Below, one piece after another: positions 8,352-16,817 of a DNA stretch of 64,000 nucleotides (position 1 is the stretch's first letter; every line of letters starts with the position of its first letter). Position numbers and translations under genes: made by a program. A model generated the notes under the pieces. That model was not told the DNA's origin and made no database searches. It saw only the letters and a list, made by a program, of their open reading frames with translations. Location: the NCBI GenBank assembly GCA_016215445.1, contig JACRJL010000001.1, positions 1 through 64,000 on the forward strand, given 5' to 3'. The DNA comes from Candidatus Roizmanbacteria bacterium (GTDB taxonomy: Bacteria; Patescibacteriota; Microgenomatia; UBA1406; GWC2-37-13).

Positions 8352-9848
8352 TTAAAATGTTGCCGTTGCCGTCATCTGGACTTTATTGTAATAATAACCA
8401 GCCGGTTGGGTGGCAGAAACATTCAGCCTGTAACAAAGATAGGCTTGACTGGCTGCGACCGGACCACCATTTGCCATAATGTTTTGTTTAGTATTTGAAG
8501 CTTGTTGATCGGCAAACTGACGAGAAGAAAACGTTCGTGCAGATTCATTATAAAGAAAGGAGGCGTCGGTTCCCGAAACATTAGCCATTGAAAATCCAAG
8601 ACCGTATTTTGTTGTCGTTGTCCACTCATCTGATGACGATTCCGAACACAATGTGTTACAGGTCGTGTCTTGAATACAACTGTCGGTTTCATCAGCCGTA
8701 TCAGCGGTTGGAGAATTGCAAGTTTTTCCATCTTTACCCATCTGGTCGTTTTCTTCAGCTTTAACTGAGTAGCCGGCATCAGCATTTGTTGAAACAGTTA
8801 CAGTCTGTACAGCATTTCTAAATGCGGCAAAGGTTGTTATTGTGCCCCAAGGTACAGAGGTTGCCGTACTATCAGGTGAACTTGCATCCCTTGTAACCCC
8901 GCAATAGCTTCCAGAGTCAGCTGAAACTCCAGCGACTGTTACAGTTAAAGTTTCTTGGACTGTTGCCGAAACCAAAACTCCTTCAATAACAGCGACTTTA
9001 ATATTGCTTTGGTCAAGAGTTTGGTCAGATCCGTCCCTGGTTTTGACGTTTATCGTGTAAACGTCGGCGTTCCCCTGGGTATGCCCGGTAGAAATCGGCG
9101 CCGGATTTATGAGTTTATTAGTGCTGCCAACCGTTACAGTTATAGTCGCTCCGGCGGCGCAAGAATCTGTGTTGCGATCTATTCTTATTGTCATATCATT
9201 TGATGCATCTCCATTAGTGAACGTTTCTGTTGAATTCCAATTATTCGTGCAGCCGCTCGAAGATGTGGAAACGTCGGCCGCCACCACTCCTCCTCGGTCA
9301 AAACCATTCGTAGCAATCGACGAATTAGTATCGGGAAAACTATCATTGGTTTTACCGGTGATATCAACCGTTGGAATCGTAATTAGAATATCACCATCTA
9401 AAGGAACAGCACTAGCAAGAGTAAAGGCAACCGTGTGAATAGCTGATTGGCTAGCAATGACATAGTCATTGGCGTCAAGAGCTGTTCCTCCTAAGGCCGG
9501 CGTGAAATTAAAATCGTCAGTATCGATAATATTAGCTACCGTGTATAGTGATTGACTATAACATCCGTCCAAATTCCCGCCAGCAAAACAGACAACGTCT
9601 TTTGGGAATAGGTGATTCGTGTCGTTATCTGCATGACCGGAAGTATCTATTTTGACGGTCGATGAACTGGCAGCCCCGGTATTTACGCCGGCACGATAAG
9701 AGAGGCGGGCATTGCTTAAGGTATCTGAAGCATTGGTGAAATTAGCAGTCTCCCCAGGAATAAGAGTGGGAAGTTTAAAGAAGTAAAAAAAACCCATTTG
9801 ACCAAAAATAAATAAACATAAAATTAATTTACGGGTTTTTTTCACCAT
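8352..9848 (-). CDS. Secreted surface protein with a conserved QPAGYY C-terminal domain
   Basis: The protein has 498 residues from the ATG at 9848 (MVKKTRKL...). A signal peptide (about 5-25) is followed by Thr/Asp-rich beta domains and a Cys-containing domain with several CN/CS pairs. The C-terminus reads LNVSATQPAGYYYNKVQMTATATF. The same C-terminal pattern ends the protein at 14101-14871, so the two are paralogous at that end. An upstream in-frame ATG at 9866 is rejected because it lies in the promoter spacer. The first gene of a three-gene operon with a DUF916-like anchor protein, it is probably a cell-wall or surface-layer component analogous to WxL proteins (inference). Confidence 0.75.
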   Translation of the reverse strand: MVKKTRKLILCLFIFGQMGFFYFFKLPTLIPGETANFTNASDTLSNARLSYRAGVNTGAASSSTVKIDTSGHADNDTNHLFPKDVVCFAGGNLDGCYSQSLYTVANIIDTDDFNFTPALGGTALDANDYVIASQSAIHTVAFTLASAVPLDGDILITIPTVDITGKTNDSFPDTNSSIATNGFDRGGVVAADVSTSSSGCTNNWNSTETFTNGDASNDMTIRIDRNTDSCAAGATITVTVGSTNKLINPAPISTGHTQGNADVYTINVKTRDGSDQTLDQSNIKVAVIEGVLVSATVQETLTVTVAGVSADSGSYCGVTRDASSPDSTATSVPWGTITTFAAFRNAVQTVTVSTNADAGYSVKAEENDQMGKDGKTCNSPTADTADETDSCIQDTTCNTLCSESSSDEWTTTTKYGLGFSMANVSGTDASFLYNESARTFSSRQFADQQASNTKQNIMANGGPVAASQAYLCYRLNVSATQPAGYYYNKVQMTATATF

Positions 9849-9855
9849 ACTATTA

Positions 9856-9883
9856 ATATCATACATAAGAGAATATTTGTCAA
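9856..9883 (-). promoter_or_regulatory. Promoter of the 9848 surface operon
   Basis: On the minus strand: TTGACA (9878-9883), a 16-nt spacer and TGATAT (9856-9861). The -10 box ends 7 nt before the ATG at 9848, implying a leaderless mRNA. Confidence 0.6.
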
Positions 9884-9932
9884 GCCTATCTAACCTATAT
9901 AAAAAAGGTATTAGTTTTCTTTATTTTGCCCC

Positions 9933-9961
9933 TTGACAGATAATTTTTCGTCTGTTAAAGT
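9933..9961 (+). promoter_or_regulatory. Promoter and possible operator of the PaaX-like gene
   Basis: TTGACA (9933-9938), a 17-nt spacer and TAAAGT (9956-9961), ending 9 nt before the ATG at 9971. An inverted repeat ACAGA (9936-9940) / TCTGT (9951-9955) lies across the spacer and could be an autoregulatory operator. The operator idea is inference from position only. Confidence 0.5.
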
Positions 9962-9970
9962 GTAACTTAT

Positions 9971-10708
9971 ATGGGAGTTAAAGAAAGACGGACGAAGATT
10001 TTACTTTCATTATTTATGATAGCGGGCGTTGATTTTTCTGCTATTTCCTTGGACGAAAAAATTCAAAAAGTTTTTGATCTAACTTTAAATCAAAAAACGC
10101 GCGGTACAATCTCGGGGCTGATCAAGGAAAAAATGATTGAAAAAGGCGAAAAAGACGGTCAATACAGGTTGACTAATGAAGGTTTTACTTCACTATCTTT
10201 GGAGTTTCCTTTTTTCAGATTCTTGCAGGATAAATGGGATGGCAAATGGCGTGTAATTTCATATGAAATTCCTGAAAAAAAACGAGAAATTCGCGATCGT
10301 TTACGACGCGAAATGCAAGGATGGGGACTCGGACCGTGGCATAGGTCTTTCTGGTTAACGCCGCATCCAATTCTGCCTACCCTAAAAACCCTTACAGACC
10401 AGAAAGAAGAAGAAAAGTATATCCAAGCTTTTGAGGCCGATCATACTTTTGGCGACCGAACTATTCTAATAGAAAAGGTCTGGGGAAAAGCTAATCTCGA
10501 TAAGCAATATAGAGATCTTTTCAAGAAATGGCACGATGTTCTTTCCTCAAGCGAGGAAAAGCTGGATAAATTTAAGAAAGTAGTTTCTTATTACATTGAC
10601 ATACTCCGTCAGGATCCGGGTTTACCTAAAGAATTAGTAGGCGAAACCTGGATTGGTTTTGAGGGTTGGAATATCTTCAAAGAGATCAAGGGAATACTTT
10701 TAAATTAA
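9971..10708 (+). CDS. PaaX-family-like transcriptional regulator
   Basis: The protein has 245 residues. The N-terminus (about 1-75) has a winged-helix look: RTKILLSLFMIAG, then TISGLIKEKMIEKGEKDGQYRLTNEG. The centre (about 88-125, WRVISYEIPEKKREIRDRLR and GWGLGPWHRSFWLTPHP) matches the Cas2-like ferredoxin-fold domain of PaaX repressors. The C-terminus is helical. Proteins of this type are sometimes labelled Cas2, but no CRISPR array or other cas gene is present. The gene stands alone with its own promoter and overlaps the end of the convergent ComEC-type hydrolase gene by 23 nt. The ligand and target genes are unknown. Confidence 0.72.
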   Translation: MGVKERRTKILLSLFMIAGVDFSAISLDEKIQKVFDLTLNQKTRGTISGLIKEKMIEKGEKDGQYRLTNEGFTSLSLEFPFFRFLQDKWDGKWRVISYEIPEKKREIRDRLRREMQGWGLGPWHRSFWLTPHPILPTLKTLTDQKEEEKYIQAFEADHTFGDRTILIEKVWGKANLDKQYRDLFKKWHDVLSSSEEKLDKFKKVVSYYIDILRQDPGLPKELVGETWIGFEGWNIFKEIKGILLN

Positions 10709-11519
10709 AAATGACGTTACCGTCTTTGTCCGTTCGTTTAATTTTAATTTTTTTGGCCTCAAGTAAGTCTAAAACCTCTTTGTTCGGATGACCATACGAG
10801 TTATTTTTTCCAACACTTATCACAGCGACCTTAGGGTCTGCTAATTCTAAAAAAGTTTCAGTCAGTCCGTTTTTTGAGCCATGATGGGGTATTTTCAAAA
10901 CATCGACTTTAGTTAATGATTTATCTGACAGTCTATTCAAAACTGAAGGCGAAGCGTCGCCAGTAAACAACGCTCTAAAGTTATTTTCTTGAAAAATAAA
11001 AATCAATGAGTAGTCATTTCCTTGATAGGATTTGAAATAACTTGACGGCCAGTATATTCTAAAACTGTCATTTAAAACAACTACTTTGTCTCCGGCAACG
11101 AGATTTTGATAAAAAATCTTTTTTACGTCGAGTTTATTTTTGAGTCTTTTATACGTTTGACTGTCGAAACTATAGTCTATTGTCAAAAATTTCGCGATTT
11201 TATAGCGGTCAATAATGTTAAAAAACCCGCCATAATGATCTTTATCATGATGGCTTAAAAAGGCGAGTTCAATTTTATGGTCCCAAAAAGGCATGTATTT
11301 GCCCAAGCAATTAAGAATGCTTCTATTAGGTCCGGCGTCAATAACCACATCTACTCTGTTTTTGATTCTAATATAGGTAGCGTCGCCCTGACCGACGTTG
11401 CAAAAAACAATCCTTGTCTGTTTATCCTGAATTTGAAAAATTACAATTAAAAAAATTATCGTCAGACTAAAAAAGAATGATCTTATCAAATTCTTTTTTT
11501 CGATTGGTGAAGGGTTCAT
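10686..11519 (-). CDS. ComEC-type metallo-beta-lactamase domain protein
   Basis: The protein has 277 residues. One N-terminal membrane helix (about 12-30) is followed by a metallo-beta-lactamase fold: FCNVGQGDATYI, VIDAGPN, the metal motif HHDKDH (about 89-94), FTGDAS, and KIPHHGSKNG. This matches the C-terminal domain of ComEC, which is thought to be a nuclease acting on the non-transported DNA strand. Here it is a separate protein anchored with the catalytic domain outside. It follows the ComEC channel gene by 3 nt and ComEA before that. The 3' end overlaps the PaaX-like gene. Confidence 0.88.
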   Translation of the reverse strand: MNPSPIEKKNLIRSFFFSLTIIFLIVIFQIQDKQTRIVFCNVGQGDATYIRIKNRVDVVIDAGPNRSILNCLGKYMPFWDHKIELAFLSHHDKDHYGGFFNIIDRYKIAKFLTIDYSFDSQTYKRLKNKLDVKKIFYQNLVAGDKVVVLNDSFRIYWPSSYFKSYQGNDYSLIFIFQENNFRALFTGDASPSVLNRLSDKSLTKVDVLKIPHHGSKNGLTETFLELADPKVAVISVGKNNSYGHPNKEVLDLLEAKKIKIKRTDKDGNVIFNLKVFP

Positions 11520-11522
11520 TTA

Positions 11523-12302
11523 TTAATTAAACTTAATTAAGGCAAACGGGATCTTCGATAAAGTTTCAATAACCCAAACCAAATAGGTTAACAGTCCGTA
11601 ACAGATGTAAGAGGGGATGATACCTAATAGAAAATTTATCTTTCCTAAGATTGCCGTTAAAAACCCAAAAATCATTAACGGTGGGATAATCGGGGCGACC
11701 AAAAGATTAGACAAAGGAGAAATTAGGGAAATCTGTTTAAAATATATAAAAATAATTGGCACTGTAAAAATCTGCGCCGAAAGACTGGTTCGCAGTTCCT
11801 TGACAAAATCACTTTTTGAGTTGGTTTGACCAAAAAGTATGATACCTAAGGTCGCGCCATAAGAAAGTTGAAGAGAAACTGTCGTAATCCAGTCGGGAAA
11901 AATTATTGAAATAAAAATTAGCGATAAAAGTAAACCATACAAGGTAGTATTTTTCCTTCCCAATAAAATTGCTACGAGCGTTAAAATACCCATAAATCCT
12001 GCTCTGATAACTGGGGCTTCTATACCGACGAACAAGATAAAAATAACTATGATCAGTATAGTTATCAGAATAGATAACTGTTTGCTAAAATGCCTAGTAA
12101 TAGACTCGATAAAGACAATGAGCATGGTTATATTCATTCCGGAAAGTACTACAAGATGGAGCAATCCAACAGCCTTAAGCTGTTCATAGAAAGTTTTCGA
12201 AGTCTTCAAGTCTATACCAAGGATAATTCCATTTAAGAGTGAGGATTGCGGTTCAGGTAGATAACTATTTATGACGGAAGCAAAAAAAGAAGAATCTACC
12301 AT
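11523..12302 (-). CDS. comEC: ComEC competence channel core domain
   Basis: The protein has 259 residues and is almost entirely hydrophobic (about seven or eight helices). It carries the competence-domain hallmark GLLHLVVLSGMNITM (about 46-60), plus PEPQSSLLNGIILG at the start. This is the central channel domain of ComEC, which moves single-stranded DNA across the membrane. The usual N-terminal OB/DUF4131 part is absent and the C-terminal hydrolase is encoded by the next gene, so ComEC is split. It lies 3 nt after comEA and 3 nt before the hydrolase gene, forming one operon. Confidence 0.88.
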   Translation of the reverse strand: MVDSSFFASVINSYLPEPQSSLLNGIILGIDLKTSKTFYEQLKAVGLLHLVVLSGMNITMLIVFIESITRHFSKQLSILITILIIVIFILFVGIEAPVIRAGFMGILTLVAILLGRKNTTLYGLLLSLIFISIIFPDWITTVSLQLSYGATLGIILFGQTNSKSDFVKELRTSLSAQIFTVPIIFIYFKQISLISPLSNLLVAPIIPPLMIFGFLTAILGKINFLLGIIPSYICYGLLTYLVWVIETLSKIPFALIKFN

Positions 12303-12305
12303 CTG

Positions 12306-12974
12306 TTAAATTTTTACTAAATTTTTTATCTTTTCAAAGACTGTTTTACTGACAATTTTTTTATCTATAAGTTCTTCCAGAGCCTTAAAAGGTCTTTGTT
12401 CTATTATCTTCTGGGCGGTTATCTTTCCAATACCAGGAAGAGTATCGAGTTCCTCAAGGGAGGAAGAATTGACATTGATAATATTTTTTGTTTTGGTATT
12501 GTTAAGGTCATCAGAATTTGGCGAAATATAATTCAACGTCTGTTGATTTTCTATAAAGTAGCCATTCGTAACGTCCCACATAGAGGGGATATATATCTTT
12601 TCTTGGTCAACAACGATTCGAGCCAGGTTAAAGTTCCTGCTAAAAAAGCTTTTGTCGGCGTCATCAGAAAGTCCACCGGCTTTTTTGATGATCTCTTTGA
12701 GCCTTGTATTAGTTGAGGCTTCATAAAGGTCTGGTTTATTGACTGATCCGGAGACATCAATATAAATTTTCGCTTCTTTACTATAGTCTTGATAAGATTG
12801 AGTTGGAAAACTTTCAATTTCTTCGTTTTCCTGCTGAAAAGTATTAAAATAAATTAACAGTGAAATGCTAGTGATTATAAAACCGGTTAACAAAAGAAAC
12901 GTCTCGACCCGATATTTTTTGAGTTTTTTTAAGTCAGTTTGACTTATTAGTCTCATAAGTCTAATTAGACTCAT
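12306..12974 (-). CDS. comEA: ComEA-like DNA-binding competence protein
   Basis: The protein has 222 residues. A transmembrane helix (about 27-45) is followed by an SLBB-type domain (KIYIDVSGSVNKPDLYEA...TRLKEIIKKAGGLS, about 70-130) and a C-terminal helix-hairpin-helix pair (INVNSSSLEELDTLPGIGKI and KIIEQRPFKALEELI, about 165-220). This is the standard ComEA arrangement, the receptor that hands DNA to ComEC. The first residues come from a palindromic repeat at 12943-12986, so the true start may be one of the internal Met codons. First gene of the com operon. Confidence 0.88.
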   Translation of the reverse strand: MSLIRLMRLISQTDLKKLKKYRVETFLLLTGFIITSISLLIYFNTFQQENEEIESFPTQSYQDYSKEAKIYIDVSGSVNKPDLYEASTNTRLKEIIKKAGGLSDDADKSFFSRNFNLARIVVDQEKIYIPSMWDVTNGYFIENQQTLNYISPNSDDLNNTKTKNIINVNSSSLEELDTLPGIGKITAQKIIEQRPFKALEELIDKKIVSKTVFEKIKNLVKI

Positions 12975-12986
12975 AAGACTTATTAG
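12943..12986. repeat. 44-bp imperfect palindrome over the comEA start
   Basis: The arms CTTATTAGTCTCATAAG and CTCATAAGACTTATTAG flank a perfect centre TCTAATTAGA; 13 of 17 arm positions pair. It covers the first codons of comEA and could act in RNA folding around the start codon or simply be a dispersed repeat. Confidence 0.7.
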
Positions 12987-13054
12987 ATGTCTATAGACTA
13001 TCTGCTACAATAGATAACCTTTAGTTTATTTCAGCAATAAATTTCAAGCGATAT

Positions 13055-14080
13055 CTAATCGTCCTCATCAGGAGAGAATCTTTTAACAATAATGATAGTC
13101 ACGATTAAAACAAAGATGACGGCCAGAGTGAGTTTAAACGGAAAAGCGAAAAAGTTGGTGGCACTGAAAATCGTCGGCGAGTTTTCTCCAAAGGTCAGTT
13201 GGGTTGATAGTCGGTAGAAACCGATAAAAAATCCAGAAAGAATTAATGATGTAGGGGTCAAGCAAGTCTGACCCGAACAATTTATGTTTGCAGATGGGGT
13301 GGCCTCAATCAACCTTTGTGACTCGGACAAAATATTTTTTGGAATTACATCGTATTTTATCTGTTCGCCGAAGTTTCCTGAAAGAGTAACTTTGCCTTCG
13401 GGCTTAATCATGTTTTTTCCTTTATTTTCAACAATGAATATTAAGGGAACCTTATCAAAGCTGTCGAAAACCCTCAATTTCCTCTCGAAAAGATTCAATT
13501 TGGTCAATAAGTCGAATAGAACTACTTTTGGCTTTACTTCAATTGATCCGCTGTCTGTGACTGTGATCAATATATTACTACCTATACTGGCTCGTCCTCG
13601 GGTGCTGGCGACTCCTTCTTTACTATTTGGCGGCGCAGCTTCTGCTAACAAGGTATAATAATAGTCACCTTCTGGAGCTCCTTCTGGCGCGCGAATTCTT
13701 AAAAGAAGTTGTTGGGAAGCTCCTGTTTTTAAAAAAAACGGACGTTCAAGTTCTTGATCGGCATTGTCAAGGTCAAAGCGAATTGGGCCACTGAACTCAT
13801 CTTTAATTCTAATATTCCCCAGGTTATCTTTTGGTTCGAAATTATGTAGTTTAACGGTTAAAATGACAGGGTCGCCGAAATTTTCCACACGGTAGGCGAC
13901 CATAAGCGATTTACCGGGTTTAATGATAAGTTCGAGTAAAGGAGGGGAGATTGAAAGTGAGACTTGTTGAGCGTTAACTGATGAAGTCAAAAGTAAGAAG
14001 TTAAAAATCAAAAATACAAGTAAAAAGGTAAAAGTGTTTGTCATTCCGAAACTTTTTAATTTTAACTTTAACTTTTGCAT
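13055..14080 (-). CDS. DUF916-like membrane-anchored surface protein, second module
   Basis: The protein has 341 residues. A signal peptide (about 14-37) is followed by VSLSISPPLLELIIKPGKSL and YRVENFGDPVILTVKLHNF, the same COG1470/DUF916-like theme as 7312-8349. A later beta domain carries FIVENKGKNMIKPEGKVTL. A C-terminal transmembrane helix (about 313-333) is followed by the short tail KRFSPDEDD. It lies 20 nt after the 14101-14871 gene, repeating the pairing of a secreted QPAG-type protein with a DUF916-like anchor. The signal peptide is encoded within a dispersed AT-rich repeat. Confidence 0.75.
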   Translation of the reverse strand: MQKLKLKLKSFGMTNTFTFLLVFLIFNFLLLTSSVNAQQVSLSISPPLLELIIKPGKSLMVAYRVENFGDPVILTVKLHNFEPKDNLGNIRIKDEFSGPIRFDLDNADQELERPFFLKTGASQQLLLRIRAPEGAPEGDYYYTLLAEAAPPNSKEGVASTRGRASIGSNILITVTDSGSIEVKPKVVLFDLLTKLNLFERKLRVFDSFDKVPLIFIVENKGKNMIKPEGKVTLSGNFGEQIKYDVIPKNILSESQRLIEATPSANINCSGQTCLTPTSLILSGFFIGFYRLSTQLTFGENSPTIFSATNFFAFPFKLTLAVIFVLIVTIIIVKRFSPDEDD

Positions 14081-14102
14081 TTTGACTTTTGAATTCTAAC
14101 TT
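13986..14102. repeat. Dispersed AT-rich repeat, copy A
   Basis: About 117 bp built from AAAGTCAAAAxTACAAxTAAAAAG, a central AACTTTTTAATTTT, and a right end CTTTTGAATTCTAACTT. It shares this order with 14783-14893 and 34893-34983. Here it encodes the N-terminus and signal peptide of the gene at 13055-14080. Confidence 0.75.
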
Positions 14103-14871
14103 AAAAACTCGGCGTTGCCACAAAATTAATAACAGTCTGATAGCTGCCAGCAGGCTGGATAGGAGAAATATTCGCTTTAAAAGTCAAGGTTGCTTGACGA
14201 TCTTTTCCGACGTTGAGGCTTGACATGATTACAGCTGGTGATTCGACATCCGATCGGTCGGGAAAAGGACGATATTGAGTTCCTGAACTGAAATCAGTCG
14301 GAATATCCTCACCAGCCATATTGTAACCAAAGCCATAAGCTGTGCTGGACGACCAGGTTTTTGCTTGTGTTTCGTTACAAGTTTCAACGCCACCATCACA
14401 AGTTGTATCAGGAATGGCATTTCCAGAAAGTGTTTTGAACGGTTCTTCCTCAATGGCTGTAACTTGATATTGGCCGGCGCCGCCAAAGTAGACTGTTAGA
14501 ACTGTATTTGCGGTTGATGGGCTATTAGGAACAATTGGATTAGGGTCAAGAACAACATTTATATTGGAAATGGAAAAACGAAACGGAATAATAGAATGAA
14601 AATATTGAAATCCTGCCTTAACTACATATCCGGTCGAAGAAAATTCTCCGGCCGCCAACTGGCCGATTGTATCGGAAAGCCTATAACCATCAGATGATTT
14701 GTCCCCGGCCGCCGAATTGACATTGCCTCCTTTTATTTGGAATCGCGGTGAACCCATATCAACCGCGAAAACCTTTTGAAAAGTCAAAAGTAATAAATTA
14801 AAAGTCAAAAATACAATTAAAAAGTCAAAAGTAAACAAAAAACTTTTTAATTTTGACCTGAACTTTTGCAT
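14101..14871 (-). CDS. Secreted surface protein with QPAGSY C-terminal domain
   Basis: The protein has 256 residues. After a signal peptide (to about residue 36) comes a segment resembling SSDGYRLSDTIGQLAAGEFSSTGY, a pattern often seen in exported proteins of uncultured bacteria. A region with paired Cys (CDGGVETC) follows, and the C-terminus reads ISPIQPAGSYQTVINFVATPSF. The last 100 residues match the C-terminal part of the protein at 8352-9848, including FGYNMAGEDI versus LGFSMANVSG. It is paired with a downstream DUF916-like anchor. Probably a surface-layer or wall-attached protein; function not proven. Confidence 0.7.
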   Translation of the reverse strand: MQKFRSKLKSFLFTFDFLIVFLTFNLLLLTFQKVFAVDMGSPRFQIKGGNVNSAAGDKSSDGYRLSDTIGQLAAGEFSSTGYVVKAGFQYFHSIIPFRFSISNINVVLDPNPIVPNSPSTANTVLTVYFGGAGQYQVTAIEEEPFKTLSGNAIPDTTCDGGVETCNETQAKTWSSSTAYGFGYNMAGEDIPTDFSSGTQYRPFPDRSDVESPAVIMSSLNVGKDRQATLTFKANISPIQPAGSYQTVINFVATPSF

Positions 14872-14893
14872 TTTGACTTTTGAATTCTAACTT
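14783..14893. repeat. Dispersed AT-rich repeat, copy B
   Basis: Same element as copies A and C. It spans the end of the gene at 14887-15519 and the first 30 codons of the gene at 14101-14871, whose signal peptide it encodes. Confidence 0.75.
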
Positions 14894-15519
14894 TTCTCAA
14901 ACTTCTCAATCAGTTTCTCCATCCGGCTGGCAGACTTTTTTATAATATCTAGTTCATGGTCGCCAACAAAATTCTCTACTGCCTCCTTGATATTTTTTAA
15001 ATGATTTTTCAACATTAATGATATAAATAAGAAAGTGTCTTCTTGTAATTTCTCATTCTTTATTTTTAGCTTTTCATTTTTTTTATGCTCACTTCCTAAA
15101 AATAAGGCAAAAGGAGTGATAAATGCTAATGAGATAATGGGAAGTAGAGTTTTTATATCCTGACTTTGAGGTAAAGAAAGAAGATAAAAAACTATTAAAG
15201 CGATGGTTGTCGTGACGGAAATAAGTGGCTCAAGGAGTAGAGAGAGGGAAAAGAGAAGAAAGTAGATTAAGAAGAAAAACGGCGAAGCTAAGCCGCCTGT
15301 CGTATTGATTATGCTCGTTATTACCAAAGTGAAGATGACAGATTCGATTAATCGGGAAGGTGAGCTTTTTACGATGAAGAATTTTTTGGAAAGATAGAGA
15401 ATGAGAAATAAAAAAGCCGTAATCTGTAGATCATAGTTGGCGAGATTAGTTTTTGGGAAAACAAAACTAAGGACTATGGCAATAATCAATATTGCTGAAT
15501 GAATGATTTCTTTTGGCAT
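14887..15519 (-). CDS. Membrane protein with histidine-kinase-like sensor and helical tail, no ATPase domain
   Basis: The protein has 210 residues. About six hydrophobic helices span residues 5-145. A charged coiled coil (KKNEKLKIKNEKL) and a long amphipathic helical segment ending in MEKLIEKFEKS follow. The layout resembles the membrane sensor plus dimerisation helices of a histidine kinase, but there is no clear H-box and no HATPase domain. It could be a truncated sensor or an unrelated small membrane protein. It may head the minus-strand gene run that continues to 10686. Confidence 0.6.
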   Translation of the reverse strand: MPKEIIHSAILIIAIVLSFVFPKTNLANYDLQITAFLFLILYLSKKFFIVKSSPSRLIESVIFTLVITSIINTTGGLASPFFFLIYFLLFSLSLLLEPLISVTTTIALIVFYLLSLPQSQDIKTLLPIISLAFITPFALFLGSEHKKNEKLKIKNEKLQEDTFLFISLMLKNHLKNIKEAVENFVGDHELDIIKKSASRMEKLIEKFEKS

Positions 15520-15545
15520 AGTTTAAATATACTAAAAAAATTACC

Positions 15546-15575
15546 TTACCGAGTCTCAATAATCTATGTTAAAAT
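15546..15575 (+). promoter_or_regulatory. Promoter of the secE-nusG-rplK-rplA operon
   Basis: TTACCG (15546-15551), an 18-nt spacer and TAAAAT (15570-15575). The -10 box ends 6 nt before the secE ATG, again implying a leaderless mRNA. Confidence 0.5.
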
Positions 15576-15581
15576 ATCAAA

Positions 15582-15779
15582 ATGGCAAATAGACAAGTCA
15601 ACCCTAACTTCGCCACTGATGTCGTGGATGAGTTAAAAAAGGTTAGTTGGCCGACCCGTAAACAAACAACAAGGTTGACGATGGTTGTTCTCGGCGTCTC
15701 CTTGATAATTGGACTTTATGTGGGTATAATAGACATTCTGTTAGCAAAAGGATTAGAGTTTATTACTAAATTCAGATAA
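15582..15779 (+). CDS. secE: Preprotein translocase subunit SecE
   Basis: The protein has 65 residues, normal for the short bacterial form. VVDELKKVSWPTRKQT (about 14-29) is the conserved amphipathic helix of SecE that contacts SecY. One transmembrane helix follows (about 33-53). The position directly before nusG, rplK and rplA is the classical arrangement. Gene starts 6 nt after a -10-like box. Confidence 0.96.
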   Translation: MANRQVNPNFATDVVDELKKVSWPTRKQTTRLTMVVLGVSLIIGLYVGIIDILLAKGLEFITKFR

Positions 15780-15794
15780 ACTACTTTGTAATTT

Positions 15795-16382
15795 ATGGAT
15801 CAAAAGCAGATCAGCGAAGAAAAAAAAGAGGTGGAAAAAGTTGTTCAGGTGACAGGTCCGGATGCTAAGTGGTATGTCATTCATATTCAGACAGGTTATG
15901 AGCAACGGGTAAAACAAGCATTGGAGCAAAGGATTAAATCATTGGGAGTTGAAGACAAAATTTTCAGTGTTGTCATCCCGATGAGAGATATTGTCGTTGT
16001 AAAAAAAGGAAAAAAGACTAAAGCAACAGAGAAAGTTTTTCCTGGATATATTTTGGTAAAAATGATACTAAATGATGATTCTTGGTTGGTTGTTAGAACT
16101 ACAGAAGGCGTAACAGGATTTGTCGGTGCGGGTTTAAAACCAACGGCTATTTCCGAAAAAGAAGTTGACGCCATTATGAAGTTTGTCGATCAGGAGCAGC
16201 CTAAGTTTAAAACAAAGTTTTCTGTTGGTGAGGCTGTTAAAATCACCGAAGGGCCTTTTACAGACTTTTTGGGGACAGTCGAAGCTATAGATGAGGAAAA
16301 AGGTAAGGTTAAGGTTTTGGTCTCAATCTTTGACCGTGAAACACCAGTCGAATTAGACTTTTTACAAGTACAAAAACTATAA
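15795..16382 (+). CDS. nusG: Transcription termination/antitermination factor NusG
   Basis: The protein has 195 residues. The NGN domain begins at about residue 24 ([19 protein letters not shown]) with [14 protein letters not shown] and [11 protein letters not shown]. The C-terminal KOW domain (about 142-190) carries [21 protein letters not shown]. It links RNA polymerase to the ribosome and Rho. It lies 15 nt after secE and 1 nt before rplK. Confidence 0.97.
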   Translation: MDQKQISEEKKEVEKVVQVTGPDAKWYVIHIQTGYEQRVKQALEQRIKSLGVEDKIFSVVIPMRDIVVVKKGKKTKATEKVFPGYILVKMILNDDSWLVVRTTEGVTGFVGAGLKPTAISEKEVDAIMKFVDQEQPKFKTKFSVGEAVKITEGPFTDFLGTVEAIDEEKGKVKVLVSIFDRETPVELDFLQVQKL

Positions 16383-16383
16383 T

Positions 16384-16809
16384 ATGGCAAAAAAAGTTAA
16401 AACAATTGTAAAGCTCAATCTTCCAGCAGGAGAAGCAACACCAGCTCCACCTGTAGGTCCAGCTTTAGGTCAGCACGGTATTCCGATTATGGATTTTATC
16501 AAGGAATATAATGCACGGACGGCGAAAATGAAAGGTCAGGTTATTCCAGCAGTCATTACTGTTTACGAAGACCGTAGTTTTACATTTATTACCAAACTGC
16601 CTCCGGTTGCCGCTATGATCAAGAAGAAATTGTCACTTGCTAAAGGTTCGGGAAAACCAAACACAGAGAAAGTCGGTAAATTGACAAAAATCCAACTTGA
16701 AGAGATTGCCAAGGAAAAAATGGGTGATTTGAATGCCAATGATATTGAAGCGGCAAAAAAAATTATCGCCGGAACAGCCAGATCAATGGGAATAGACGTT
16801 GAAAATTAA
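16384..16809 (+). CDS. rplK: 50S ribosomal protein L11 (uL11)
   Basis: The protein has 141 residues, the normal length. [20 protein letters not shown] and [15 protein letters not shown] are the N-terminal hallmark, and the C-terminal rRNA-binding domain ends with [16 protein letters not shown]. The gene follows nusG by 1 nt. Confidence 0.98.
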   Translation: MAKKVKTIVKLNLPAGEATPAPPVGPALGQHGIPIMDFIKEYNARTAKMKGQVIPAVITVYEDRSFTFITKLPPVAAMIKKKLSLAKGSGKPNTEKVGKLTKIQLEEIAKEKMGDLNANDIEAAKKIIAGTARSMGIDVEN

Positions 16810-16817
16810 AATAAATT

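Noticed and set aside
9971-10708. Cas2-like protein, possible CRISPR locus
   Set aside because: The ferredoxin-like region is embedded in a PaaX-type layout, and no repeat-spacer array or other cas gene is present.
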